Shown in pieces: positions 1 to 8,574 of a stretch of DNA of 15,397 nt (positions are counted from its first letter, which is position 1; each line of letters opens with the position of its first letter). This stretch comes from an uncultured Rhodospirillaceae bacterium (GTDB lineage: Bacteria > Pseudomonadota > Alphaproteobacteria > CAAGCB01 > CAG-977). Location: NCBI GenBank assembly GCA_900553035.1, contig USCC01000049.1, positions 1 to 15,397 of the forward strand, given 5' to 3'. The notes beneath the pieces were generated by a model that ran no database searches, was not told where the DNA came from, and was given only the letters and a program-made list of their open reading frames with translations. Made by a program: the position numbers and the translations under genes.

Positions 1-232
1 GGGCGTCGTCAAATCGCCGATGGTCGGTGTAATTTACGCCTCTCCGGAACCCAACGCCGCGCCCTATGTCAACGTCGGTGACATGGTTTCCGCCGATCAG
101 ACCCTTTTCCTGGTCGAAGCCATGAAAACATTCAACCCCGTTAAGGCGCCCAAGGCCGGCAAAGTCGTTAAAATTCTGGTTTCCGACCGGTCTCCCGTCG
201 AATACGACGAACCCCTGCTGATTTTGGAATAA
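1..232 (+). CDS. accB: Biotin carboxyl carrier protein of acetyl-CoA carboxylase, C-terminal part (5' end outside window)
   Basis: This is the biotinyl domain of BCCP, which carries carboxybiotin between biotin carboxylase (AccC) and the carboxyltransferase in the first step of fatty-acid synthesis. The frame is open from base 2, so the gene enters from the left and only about 76 residues are visible; BCCPs of this group usually run to about 150. The domain starts with the typical KSPMVG strand. The biotinylation motif VEAMK is present, with the acceptor lysine codon at 125-127, and the domain ends PVEYDEPLLILE, as expected. The residues after the lysine are TFN rather than the commoner MMN or TMN, a mild variation. 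The stop lies 3 nt before accC, so the two are certainly cotranscribed. The ATG at base 20 is an internal methionine, not a start. Confidence 0.95.
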   Translation, partial: GVVKSPMVGVIYASPEPNAAPYVNVGDMVSADQTLFLVEAMKTFNPVKAPKAGKVVKILVSDRSPVEYDEPLLILE

Positions 233-235
233 ACA

Positions 236-1594
236 ATGTTTGAAAAAGTTCTGATTGCCAACCGCGGGGAAATCGCCCTGCGAATTCACAGAGCCTGCCG
301 TGAAATGGGCATCAAGACGGTCGCTGTCCATTCGACAGCCGACGCCGATGCAATGCACGTCCGCATGGCCGACGAAGCCATCTGTATCGGCCCGGCTCCG
401 GCAAAGGATTCCTACCTCAACAAAGCGGCGATCATCACCGCGGCTTTGATTTCCGGCGCGGACGCCATCCATCCGGGATACGGCTTCCTGTCGGAAAATG
501 CCGATTTCGCCGAAATGGTGCGCGAACACGGCCTGACCTTCATCGGCCCGACCCCGGAAATGATGCGCACCATGGGGGATAAAATCACCGCAAAACGCGC
601 CGCCATGGAAGCCGGCCTTCCCGTCGTTCCGGGTTCGGACGGCGGCGTCCCGACCGTGGAAGACGCTCTGGCCGCCTCGGAAAAGATGGGATATCCCGTC
701 CTGATCAAGGCGACGGCGGGCGGCGGCGGAAAAGGCATGAAAATCGCCCACAACGCCGAAGAACTGCCCGAAGCGTACCGTCTGGCGCGCGCCGAAGCCA
801 AAGCGGCCTTCACCAATGACGAAGTGTACATTGAAAAATACCTGCAGAACCCGCGTCACGTCGAAATGCAGATTCTGGCGGACAATTACGGCAACGTCGT
901 CCATCTGGGCGAACGTGACTGCTCGATGCAGCGCCGCAACCAGAAGGTTCTGGAGGAAACGCCCTGTCCGGCTCTTAATACCGAACAGCGCAGGAAAATC
1001 GGGAATATCGTCACCACGGCGATGAAAAATCTGGGCTACAGCAATGTCGGCACCATTGAATTCCTGTATGAAAACGGCGAGTTCTATTTCATTGAAATGA
1101 ATACGCGTCTTCAGGTCGAACATCCCATTACCGAAATGGTGACAGGCATTGACCTGGTTCGCGAACAGATCCGCGTCGCCAGCGGCGCCCACCTGAACTA
1201 CACCCAGGATGACGTCCATTTCGACGGATGCGCGATTGAATGCCGCATTAACGCCGAAGACCCGTTCACGTTTGCGCCCTCCCCGGGCAAAATCAAATGG
1301 TGGCATGCTCCCGGCGGCCTGTGGGTTCGCGTGGATTCCGGCATGTATACGGGATACAGGGTCCCCCCGCACTACGACAGCATGATTGCCAAGCTGATTG
1401 TGTTCGGAAAAACGCGCAACGGCTGCCTGATGCGTCTGCACCGCGCGATTGACGAATTCGTCATTGAAGGCGTGAAGACGACTTTGCCGCTACACAAGGA
1501 AATCATTTCCAGCCCCGACTTCATTGACGGGAATTACAACATTCACTGGCTGGAAAAATTCCTGAAAAAATTTGAAAACAAGCCGGCGGAATGA
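236..1594 (+). CDS. accC: Biotin carboxylase subunit of acetyl-CoA carboxylase
   Basis: AccC carboxylates the biotin on AccB using ATP and bicarbonate, in the cytoplasm. The 452-residue length matches the family (about 450). It opens with the conserved KVLIANRGEIA. An ATP-grasp fold follows, with K158 and a glycine-rich loop at about 161-168 (AGGGGKGM). The biotin/bicarbonate region EKYLQNPRHVEMQ lies near 200-212 and the ERDCSMQRRNQK segment near 226-237. The metal and catalytic residues are visible as E275, E287, N289 and R291 in FIEMNTRLQVEHP. All key motifs are intact. It follows accB by 3 nt, and its stop codon shares an ATGA with the aat start, so translation of the three genes is probably coupled. 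No separate promoter is seen. The assignment is secure. Confidence 0.98.
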   Translation: MFEKVLIANRGEIALRIHRACREMGIKTVAVHSTADADAMHVRMADEAICIGPAPAKDSYLNKAAIITAALISGADAIHPGYGFLSENADFAEMVREHGLTFIGPTPEMMRTMGDKITAKRAAMEAGLPVVPGSDGGVPTVEDALAASEKMGYPVLIKATAGGGGKGMKIAHNAEELPEAYRLARAEAKAAFTNDEVYIEKYLQNPRHVEMQILADNYGNVVHLGERDCSMQRRNQKVLEETPCPALNTEQRRKIGNIVTTAMKNLGYSNVGTIEFLYENGEFYFIEMNTRLQVEHPITEMVTGIDLVREQIRVASGAHLNYTQDDVHFDGCAIECRINAEDPFTFAPSPGKIKWWHAPGGLWVRVDSGMYTGYRVPPHYDSMIAKLIVFGKTRNGCLMRLHRAIDEFVIEGVKTTLPLHKEIISSPDFIDGNYNIHWLEKFLKKFENKPAE

Positions 1595-2175
1595 CCGAAG
1601 GGCCTCTCTCTGCGGCTCTGCTTCTGCAGGCGTACGCTTCGGGTGTTTTTCCGATGGCGGACAGTAAGGAGGATGCCTCTGTTTTCTGGGTTGAACCGGA
1701 AAACAGGGGCATTCTGCCGTTGGACGCCTTTCACGTCCCGCATTCGCTCCGGCGTGTCCTGCGCAAAGGGACATTTGAGGTTTCTTTCGACCGGGATTTC
1801 CGCGCCGTGATCGAAGGCTGTGCCGACCGACCCGAGACCTGGATCAACGGACAGATTTTGGACGCCTGTATGCGGTTGCATGAAATGGGGTTCGCCCACA
1901 GCGTTGAATGTTACCGGAACGGACGTCTTGCCGGCGGACTGTACGGTATTTCCCTGCGCGCCGCCTTTTTCGGTGAAAGCATGTTTTCCCGGGAAACGAA
2001 CGCGTCAAAAGTCGCTCTGTGCGCCCTTGTCGAACACCTGAACCGTCAGGGCTTCATGCTTCTGGACACGCAGTTCATCACCTCTCACCTTTCCCGGTTC
2101 GGAGCCGTGGAAATTCCCCAGAAGGAATACCTCAAGCTTTTAAAAAACGCGCTTTATACAAAAGCTCTATTTTAA
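1591..2175 (+). CDS. aat: Leucyl/phenylalanyl-tRNA--protein transferase
   Basis: Aat moves Leu or Phe from its tRNA to the N-terminus of proteins that begin with Arg or Lys, marking them for ClpS/ClpAP degradation (the bacterial N-end rule). The 194-residue protein shows the family signature throughout: AYASGVFPMA at about 14-23, FWVEPENRGILPL at 32-44, ETWIN near 82-86, HSVECY then GGLYG near 103-119, FFGESMFS at 126-133, LLDTQF at 157-162, and HLSRFGAVEIP near 166-176. It is slightly shorter than many Aat proteins (about 200-240 residues) because the N-terminal extension is minimal. The start overlaps the accC stop (ATGA). The accC-aat junction is a recurrent alphaproteobacterial arrangement, although I know of no direct functional link between the two steps. 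Confidence 0.96.
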   Translation: MTEGPLSAALLLQAYASGVFPMADSKEDASVFWVEPENRGILPLDAFHVPHSLRRVLRKGTFEVSFDRDFRAVIEGCADRPETWINGQILDACMRLHEMGFAHSVECYRNGRLAGGLYGISLRAAFFGESMFSRETNASKVALCALVEHLNRQGFMLLDTQFITSHLSRFGAVEIPQKEYLKLLKNALYTKALF

Positions 2176-2197
2176 AATTATTCAAAAGTGCTACAAT
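2170..2197 (+). promoter_or_regulatory. Possible sigma-70 promoter for ferritin
   Basis: A TACAAT -10 box (2192-2197) lies about 30 bp before the ferritin start, in an AT-rich gap. The best upstream match is only TTTTAA at 2170-2175, with a 16-bp spacer and overlapping the aat stop, so the -35 element is weak. Ferritin might instead be read through from aat. No clear Fur box is seen. Confidence 0.35.
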
Positions 2198-2226
2198 GCC
2201 TCCATAACATGAAGGAGGTAAAAACA

Positions 2227-2724
2227 ATGCGTATTCCGACAAAACTTGTCAAAGCATTAAACGATCAAATCAAAGCCGAACTGGATTCGGGCTACATGTA
2301 TCTGGCGATGGCGAATTATTTTCATCTGAAGAATTTTACGGGCATCGCCCACTGGTTCCGCGTCCAGGCGAAGGAAGAACAGGAACATGCGATGAAAATC
2401 CATGATTACCTGCTGGAACGCGACGAAGCACCGACTCTGGAATCCGTTGACGCTCCGGAAACCGACTGGACCGGCGTCACCCCTGTTCTTGAGCAGGCCT
2501 ACCAGCACGAATGCAAAGTCACCGAAATGATTTACAATCTGGTCGATATTGCGACGGAAACCAAGGATTATGCTTCGATTTCCTTCCTGCAGTGGTATAT
2601 CAACGAACAGGTTGAGGAAGAGGCGCAGTCTCTTGAACTGTTTGAAAAGAGCCGGATGATCGGCGATTCGATGGCCGGCCTGATGGTTTTCGATCAGCAG
2701 TTGGGCGCCCGCAAGGACGACTGA
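2227..2724 (+). CDS. ftnA: Non-heme ferritin (FtnA type)
   Basis: Ferritins assemble into a 24-subunit cage that oxidises Fe(II) and stores ferric iron in the cytoplasm. I start the gene at ATG 2227, which gives 165 residues, the same length as E. coli FtnA. A strong RBS (GGAGG, 2213-2217) sits just upstream, and the 13 extra residues from the GTG at 2188 resemble no ferritin. Di-iron ligands are in place: E18, E51 and H54 (in KEEQEHAMK), E95, Q128 and E131. E127 and E130 match the additional third-site glutamates known from FtnA. The tail MVFDQQLGAR is typical. It differs from bacterioferritin in lacking the haem-ligand arrangement and in having the EQVEEEA motif. It lies downstream of aat with a 51-nt gap and ends in its own terminator. 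FtnA-type ferritins seem less usual than Bfr in Alphaproteobacteria, so horizontal acquisition is possible. Confidence 0.95.
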   Translation: MRIPTKLVKALNDQIKAELDSGYMYLAMANYFHLKNFTGIAHWFRVQAKEEQEHAMKIHDYLLERDEAPTLESVDAPETDWTGVTPVLEQAYQHECKVTEMIYNLVDIATETKDYASISFLQWYINEQVEEEAQSLELFEKSRMIGDSMAGLMVFDQQLGARKDD

Positions 2725-2738
2725 TTTCCTTGAAAAAC

Positions 2739-2776
2739 AAAAAAAGCCGCGGTGAAAAATTCCCGCGGCTTTTTTA
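2739..2776. terminator. Bidirectional Rho-independent terminator between convergent genes
   Basis: The stem GCCGCGG (2746-2752) pairs with CCGCGGC (2763-2769) around a 10-nt A/T-rich loop. It is flanked by an A-run on the left and a T-run on the right that extend the pairing. It can therefore end ferritin transcription on the plus strand and autotransporter transcription (stop at 2788) on the minus strand. Confidence 0.92.
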
Positions 2777-2787
2777 TATCTCCGGCT

Positions 2788-5700
2788 TCAGAAATTGTAC
2801 CGCAGACTCAACATACCGGTATGGCTGGGGTAGTCCTTGCGGAACTCGCCGAAATAACCCAGCGAGATATCCGTATGCCCGCCGATCAGATAAGCGACGC
2901 TCAGTCCGATTTCTCCGGCCAGCTTATCCAGGCTTTCGCCCGAGACCGAATAGAACGATCCGTTCGGCAGTGTTACCATGGCCGCGTTGTCGTCGGACGT
3001 AAAGTCATACGTAATGCCCAGCGACAGTTCGGGACGCCAGTAACGGTTTCCTTTCGAAAGAATATCCTTTGTGAAGCGGGCTTCCAGAACGCCGCTCAAC
3101 ACCGTGTTTGAAACTTCGCCGACCTGCTGGCCGATGCTGTCCTGATGGGCGTCCTGCGAAATCGAGGCATAGCGGAAACCGAAAGCCGGACGCCACCCGC
3201 CGTAATCATACCCGGCCATCATCTGAAGCGCGTAGGACGTCGTGTCATAGCTGTCGGTAATTGTCATTCCGGACAGATTCTTGTCCTCGTCCGACGATCC
3301 CTGGCTGTAGCTCAGAACGCCGCTGAAGAACCACCGGTTCGGCTTGTACATGGAATACAGGAAACCGGAATTCGCGGTCATGTCGATTGAACGCTGTAAG
3401 GCGTCCGTATCCGTTTTCGTGTGCGCATATCCCAGACCGACGACCCATCCGTCCCAGACTTCCGCATCGAAACCAAGCGCAACACCCGTGGTGTCGCCGG
3501 AAAAACCCTTCGGATCCGAAGAGGAGATATGTTCCGTCGTATTGAAGAATCCCTGAGCCCACAGACCGAAATGTTTCTGGCGGCGCTCCATGATCCGGCG
3601 CTTCATCCTCTGTTCCGAAGACGCGTAAGGATAATCGGCGTCTGACGGAGAAGCTTTCTGGTACTTCTGCCGCGACAAAGACGGTTCAATCACTTCGTCC
3701 GTATATCCGGCTTTGCGGTAATAGTCGCCGGACGGCATCCAGCGGTACTCATACGGAGAACCGCCCGAACGCCCTCTTATGTTATAGTTCGCGGCCGGAA
3801 CACGGCCCATTGAATTCTGAAGGTTGTACAGACGTGATGACAGCGTGCCGATGATTTTGTTCTGGACATTCAACGGCAGCTGTGTCGTCGCGCCGGTCAC
3901 GTCAGGAGCCAGCGCCGTCAGAGCGTTTGTATATTCGCGCGGCGAATGCTGGGACAGATAATCCAGATGCTCGGCGACCCTGGCGATCTCGGATCCCGGC
4001 GCAAAGAACTCGCCATCCAGGAAACCGTGCGCGGTATTGACGTTATTCTGAGTCCCGCCGGCTTCTCCCGCCGCTTCTCCGGCGTTTGAGGTCTGAATGA
4101 TGTTGTAGCACAGACCGTCCGCGCACGAAACGCTTTCAAACGAATAGCGGTTGTTCCGGAGTGTAAAGTTCGACGCGTTGTTGACCGTCCCCTCGATAAG
4201 CTTGAATTCGGTGCCTTCTTCCTTCGTTACGGTGCCGTAATCAATTGTGACTTTCAGGTTGGAAGCGCCGTTGACATTCACGGTATTGGCTTCCAGTACC
4301 CCGAAATGCCCATCCCGGACGTTGCCCGACGTGTCCGTCGCCGTATTCCGAAGTCGCAGAGCCAACGTCGACCCTTCGTTCAGGTTGACGGTGTTCGCCC
4401 GCACGCGCGACACGTCGGCATCCAGCGTGCCTCCGGAATTGATATTGACGGTATTGACAAAGCCGGACGTGTTGAATCGCGCGGTTCCGGCATTCATGGT
4501 CAGAGTGCCGTCAAAATTAAGCGCCGTGTTGAAAACTGTTCCGGCATTCCCGGCCATTGCAATCGTTCCCGTCCCCGCCAACGCGTTGGCGCCGTTCGTA
4601 TACAGAGTCGACCCCAGGTTCAGTGTCTTGTTCGCCGCGATGTTCAAAGCGCCCCCTTCCGAAGACGCGAAGGAAACACTGCCGATCGAAGCGTCTTCGT
4701 TGATGGAGGCCGTCCCCGTCCCGATGGTCAGGCCGCCCAGTCCGGCAATCGCCGCGCCGAACGTGCCGTTGGACGCGCCGCCAAGTTGCAGGCGTCCGTC
4801 CCCGCCGAGGACGTTGTTCACCTGTGTCCTGAAATCGGAAAACACCGTAACTGTCCGGCCGCCCGCGATATTGACGGTTCCGTTGTTTGTCATGAAATTC
4901 AGGCTGTTAAGCGAAGCGTCGGCCATGAACGAAGCCGTGCCGTTGCCGATATTCAATGCCCCCAGCGCGGAAATAACTGCTCCGAATGTTCCGTTGGACG
5001 CACTGCCCAGGGTCAGGACGCCGCCGCCCGTGATGTTGTTGGTTCCCGATGTCGTGATACCGTCGGACACGACAAGTTCTTTCCCGGCGTCAATGCGGAT
5101 CGTGCCGCCCGCGTCCGAAGCAAACCCCAGAGACGCGACGGTCATATCCTGCGCGAAAAGGGCTTCGCCCGTACCGACCCGGATTGTTCCGCCAAAAGAC
5201 GAAACGGTGCCGAAAACCGCCGAAGCCCCGCCTGCCAGATCAAGCGTTCCCGTCCCGCCCAGCGTATTCGCCGTGCCGAAAACAGCGCTGTTTCCGATAT
5301 GAAGTACCTTTCCGTCGGCAATCGTGACACCGCCGCCGCTCGTGCTTTCAAAGAACAGATTGCCCACCGTTGACTCTTCTCCAAAGGCGGCGGCCGCCCC
5401 GTCGGCGATTTTAAGATTGCCAAGCCCCGTGATGGAGGAATTGAACTGACCCGTTTTTCCGGCCGCCAGATAAAGCGTACCGTCGCCCACGATGTTGTTC
5501 GTCCCCGACGTCGTAATCCCGTTGGCCAGCGACAGCGTTTTTCCGCCGGCAATTGTGATCATTCCGCCATTACCGGAGGCAAAACCGACATTCTGAAGCG
5601 TCGAATCCGCATTGAACCGGACGTTTGCTCCGCTCCCGATGCTCAAGGCGCTCAGACTGTTCAGATCGCTGTTCAGGTTCGCCTGCGCCCCGTCGCCGAT

Positions 5701-8574
5701 CAACAGAGTGCCGGCTCCCGAAACAGAGTTCCCGGCCACGGTGTTCAGATTCTGGGTGACGGTCAGGGTCGTCCCTCCGGCAATACTCACTCCGCCGGCC
5801 GCGCCCGAAAAGTTGATGTTTCCAATCTGGGAATTGGCATTAAATGCCGCGGTGCCGCTGCCGATCAGAAGGTTGCCCAGCGTATCCGATCCCGTGTTCA
5901 GCGTCGCGTTCGACGCGCCGGCCAGATGCAAAGTCCCCGCGCCCATGATGGCATTGCTTGTCGCCAAGTTCAGAGAGTTTGACAGACTGATGGTCGTAGC
6001 CTGCGCGATTTCAATCTTACCGGTGCTTCCCGCCGTAAAAGTCACATTCCCCAGCGAAGAATTCACGGAGAAGGTCGCCGTCCCGTTACCGATTTCCAGC
6101 TTGCCCAATCCTTCAATGGATGCCCCGAAATGGCCGTTCGCGTTCCCGACCAGCTGCAGCGTGCCGCCGCCCGTGATACTGTTCGTCCCGGCCGTGATAA
6201 CATCCGAATTGATTTCCAGAAGCTTTCCGGAATTAATAACCAATGCGCCGCCTTCGGCCGAAGAGAACGTCACGGTCCCAAGCGTCGCATTTTCCGTAAT
6301 CGTCGCCGTTCCGGTTCCGATTTTCAGGCCGCCGAGATATTCACTGCCGCCGCCGAAATTAATGCTGGTGTTATCCAGAAGCTGAAGCGTGCCGTCGCCT
6401 TTAATGATGTTTTTCAGAGCGTTCGCGCCCGAAATGTCCGAAGTCTGCCGGATGGCCAGCGTCGCACCCGCACCGATGTTGACGATACCGCCCGACACCG
6501 GATCGAAAATAAGGGAATCCAACGTCAGGTTCTGGCTCAGGTTGGCCACGGCCTGGGCTGATGAACCGCTTTGAAGCGTCAGCACCGAGATTTTATCGTT
6601 GCCTGTATAGCCATTGAAATTCGCCGTCACATCCGACAGTGCGGACGAAGCGTCAATGACGACATTGTTCAGGCCGTTGAACCACCCGCCGAAATTCGCC
6701 GCCCCGGTCACGATCAGGCGACCCGTCCCTGAAAAAGCCGCCCAGGTTGTCGGCGATCCGTTCGTCTGAATGGAAGAAGCGCTCAGCGTACCGTTGATAA
6801 CGCTTTCCGAACCGACCAGCGCCAGAATGTTTCCGACCGTCACGTTTGCGCCCTGTGCGACATTGATGAAGGCCTGCGACGTCCCCGCGGTCCCGGTGTC
6901 GCCCGCGGTCAGCGACGACAGAACCGATGCCCCGTTGTTGAAATTCGCCGTTCCTCTTTTCAAAGTGACGTTATTCAGCTCGACGCCTGTTCCGTTGAAA
7001 TTAAAGATTGAACCTTCCTTGGCCTCAAGGTTCAGGCCTCTGCTGACAAAAACGGAATTATTGCCCTCGGCGTCGGCAAATGTCAGGCTTTTCCCGGCGT
7101 CAACGGTGATTGTTCCCTGCGAGGAAGTCGTATCGACGTTCTTTGTGTTCAAAAGGGTGGAATCCGAACGCATGGTAATGGACTTGTTCGCCGTGAATTT
7201 AATTGTCCCGCCCGTTCCGAAATCAATGTTTGTGACGTTCAGGCCTTCATTGATGAAAAAGTCGGCCGTCCCCATCTCAAGGTTTATCACATTCAACGGT
7301 GCATTGATGTAAATGTCGCCCGCGCCGCCGACCAGTTTTGTCAGCGTCGAGCTTCCCGTAAAGCGCACGGTGCCGCTGTCGATCCGGATCGTTCCGAAAT
7401 CCAGCATGCCGAACGTTGCCGAAGCCCCGGAATACAGGTACAGTTCGCCCGCGCCGGTCAGTTTGGTCGTCGAATACATGTTGAAGTTTTCACGAACGGT
7501 CAGGCGTGCCGTTTCCGGGGCAATTGACAGTGTCGCCCCGTTGTCGCCGTAGAACAGCAGTTCGTTCACCGTTACATTATTGTTGAAAATGATATTGCCG
7601 GTATCGATCTCGATGGTGCCTTCGTCCCAGGTGATGGCGTCGTTGACCGTGACCGCGCCTCCTGAAGACGACGACAGGGAAAGCATTCCCGCGCCGGAAA
7701 AGGTGGTCGGGCGGAATCCGGTCGAGGCGCTGTCAATGACGACGTCCGAACCGGCAAAGTTCAAAATGCTTCCTTCGGCAATGGTATAGGCACCGCCGTT
7801 AACGTTCAGCTGGTATCCCAGCGAACCGATACGGGTCGTGGAAGGTGAGGCGTCAAGCGTGGGCGCGTCCGGATTCGACGCGTTGAGGACGTATCCCACG
7901 TACATGGACGGATCGTACAGGTTGATGACGCCCGACGTCTGTGAAGACGCGGTTGTCCCCATGACCCGGATTTCGCTGTCGCCGCCGTTGAAGAAAAATT
8001 TTCCGCCGTAAATATTGATGTTGCCCAGCGATGAAATCGGCACCTGAATGGTATTTCCGTCTTTGATATAGGTAAAGAACGTTTTCGTATCGCCCTTATA
8101 GATTTTGACCGGCCCGTTGAAATAACCGTTCTGAATCGTGATGTCGCCGACAACCGGTCCTTCATTCAGTGGCATGCCCAAACTGTTTGTCGGGGTGAAA
8201 GTTATGTCGGCGGAAGGAGTATAGTAACTTGAAATATCCCAGAGAGCACCGCCGTTGAACTGAATAACCGGAGGTTCCGCCCCCGTCATCGCGACCGAAA
8301 TGCCGTGACTTCCCGTCTGGTACAGGCTTCCCGTCAGAGTATAGGTATGCGGACCGGAAATCGTATTCGGCGTTCCCGAAAATGCAATGCCCTGGGCGCC
8401 GGTTGAACCGATCGTGTTTGCCTCAACTTCACAATCTCCGGCGGACGACGGCCCCAGGTCGTTCATTGACGAGCATGCCGCGAAAGTCCGGCACGGAAAG
8501 GTCAGGGAAGAAAACAGGAAAAAGGCGGAGGAAAGAAGAAGGTGTTTCCGTTTTTTCATATAAGAGCGTTTCAT
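2788..8574 (-). CDS. Giant type V autotransporter with beta-strand-repeat passenger
   Basis: This 1928-residue protein has autotransporter architecture: Sec export, then passage of the passenger through its own outer-membrane barrel. The signal peptide is a basic N-terminus (MKRSYMKKRK), a hydrophobic core (LLLSSAFFLFSSL) and a likely cut after FA or FAA near residues 32-33. The passenger is rich in Gly, Ala, Ser, Thr and Asn and should fold as a beta-helix. About 726-1400 holds eight roughly 76-residue repeats of the form GxGTLxL...LGxLxIGxGTAxF...GGxxxIxxGxxL plus a partial ninth. Cysteine pairs sit at 34/48 and 1484/1489. A helical linker (ALAPDVTGATTQLPLNVQNKI) and a charged stretch lead to the barrel, about 1668-1928, which starts HFGLWAQGFF and ends in LSLRYNF with a C-terminal Phe. 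No protease triad or RGD is evident. The first ATG is chosen because AAGG lies at a suitable distance upstream. The passenger's role (adhesion, aggregation) is unknown. Confidence 0.93.
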   Translation of the reverse strand: MKRSYMKKRKHLLLSSAFFLFSSLTFPCRTFAACSSMNDLGPSSAGDCEVEANTIGSTGAQGIAFSGTPNTISGPHTYTLTGSLYQTGSHGISVAMTGAEPPVIQFNGGALWDISSYYTPSADITFTPTNSLGMPLNEGPVVGDITIQNGYFNGPVKIYKGDTKTFFTYIKDGNTIQVPISSLGNINIYGGKFFFNGGDSEIRVMGTTASSQTSGVINLYDPSMYVGYVLNASNPDAPTLDASPSTTRIGSLGYQLNVNGGAYTIAEGSILNFAGSDVVIDSASTGFRPTTFSGAGMLSLSSSSGGAVTVNDAITWDEGTIEIDTGNIIFNNNVTVNELLFYGDNGATLSIAPETARLTVRENFNMYSTTKLTGAGELYLYSGASATFGMLDFGTIRIDSGTVRFTGSSTLTKLVGGAGDIYINAPLNVINLEMGTADFFINEGLNVTNIDFGTGGTIKFTANKSITMRSDSTLLNTKNVDTTSSQGTITVDAGKSLTFADAEGNNSVFVSRGLNLEAKEGSIFNFNGTGVELNNVTLKRGTANFNNGASVLSSLTAGDTGTAGTSQAFINVAQGANVTVGNILALVGSESVINGTLSASSIQTNGSPTTWAAFSGTGRLIVTGAANFGGWFNGLNNVVIDASSALSDVTANFNGYTGNDKISVLTLQSGSSAQAVANLSQNLTLDSLIFDPVSGGIVNIGAGATLAIRQTSDISGANALKNIIKGDGTLQLLDNTSINFGGGSEYLGGLKIGTGTATITENATLGTVTFSSAEGGALVINSGKLLEINSDVITAGTNSITGGGTLQLVGNANGHFGASIEGLGKLEIGNGTATFSVNSSLGNVTFTAGSTGKIEIAQATTISLSNSLNLATSNAIMGAGTLHLAGASNATLNTGSDTLGNLLIGSGTAAFNANSQIGNINFSGAAGGVSIAGGTTLTVTQNLNTVAGNSVSGAGTLLIGDGAQANLNSDLNSLSALSIGSGANVRFNADSTLQNVGFASGNGGMITIAGGKTLSLANGITTSGTNNIVGDGTLYLAAGKTGQFNSSITGLGNLKIADGAAAAFGEESTVGNLFFESTSGGGVTIADGKVLHIGNSAVFGTANTLGGTGTLDLAGGASAVFGTVSSFGGTIRVGTGEALFAQDMTVASLGFASDAGGTIRIDAGKELVVSDGITTSGTNNITGGGVLTLGSASNGTFGAVISALGALNIGNGTASFMADASLNSLNFMTNNGTVNIAGGRTVTVFSDFRTQVNNVLGGDGRLQLGGASNGTFGAAIAGLGGLTIGTGTASINEDASIGSVSFASSEGGALNIAANKTLNLGSTLYTNGANALAGTGTIAMAGNAGTVFNTALNFDGTLTMNAGTARFNTSGFVNTVNINSGGTLDADVSRVRANTVNLNEGSTLALRLRNTATDTSGNVRDGHFGVLEANTVNVNGASNLKVTIDYGTVTKEEGTEFKLIEGTVNNASNFTLRNNRYSFESVSCADGLCYNIIQTSNAGEAAGEAGGTQNNVNTAHGFLDGEFFAPGSEIARVAEHLDYLSQHSPREYTNALTALAPDVTGATTQLPLNVQNKIIGTLSSRLYNLQNSMGRVPAANYNIRGRSGGSPYEYRWMPSGDYYRKAGYTDEVIEPSLSRQKYQKASPSDADYPYASSEQRMKRRIMERRQKHFGLWAQGFFNTTEHISSSDPKGFSGDTTGVALGFDAEVWDGWVVGLGYAHTKTDTDALQRSIDMTANSGFLYSMYKPNRWFFSGVLSYSQGSSDEDKNLSGMTITDSYDTTSYALQMMAGYDYGGWRPAFGFRYASISQDAHQDSIGQQVGEVSNTVLSGVLEARFTKDILSKGNRYWRPELSLGITYDFTSDDNAAMVTLPNGSFYSVSGESLDKLAGEIGLSVAYLIGGHTDISLGYFGEFRKDYPSHTGMLSLRYNF
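4350..6399 (-). repeat. Tandem protein repeats (about 8 x 76 residues) in the autotransporter passenger
   Basis: Within the autotransporter frame a unit of about 74-77 codons recurs from residue 726 (base 6399) to the partial ninth copy starting at residue 1334 (base 4575). Each unit starts GxGTLxL and carries LGxLxIGxGTA and a GGxxxIAxGKxL strand. GITTSGTNNI occurs identically in the fourth and sixth units, yet their DNA (about 5033-5062 and 5491-5520) differs at several synonymous positions. The copies therefore look old and protein-selected, not recently slipped DNA repeats. They resemble the known autotransporter-associated beta-strand repeat. Confidence 0.85.

Noticed and set aside
2188..2226. 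GTG at 2188 as the ferritin start
   Set aside because: It adds 13 residues unlike any ferritin, and the strong GGAGG site serves ATG 2227.
4247..6385. Several 250-355-residue plus-strand frames opposite the autotransporter
   Set aside because: Pro/Arg/Val-rich translations mirror the Gly/Ala/Asn codons and repeats of the real minus-strand gene; no RBS or domain is seen.
4350..6399. Passenger repeats as CRISPR-like or phase-variable DNA repeats
   Set aside because: Similarity is at protein level only; the DNA has diverged at synonymous sites and there are no short identical spaced repeats.
8466..8484. Lipobox-like FAAC at the end of the autotransporter signal peptide
   Set aside because: The -3 residue is Phe and the site lies well beyond the hydrophobic core after Pro-Cys-Arg, so ordinary signal peptidase I cleavage is more likely.
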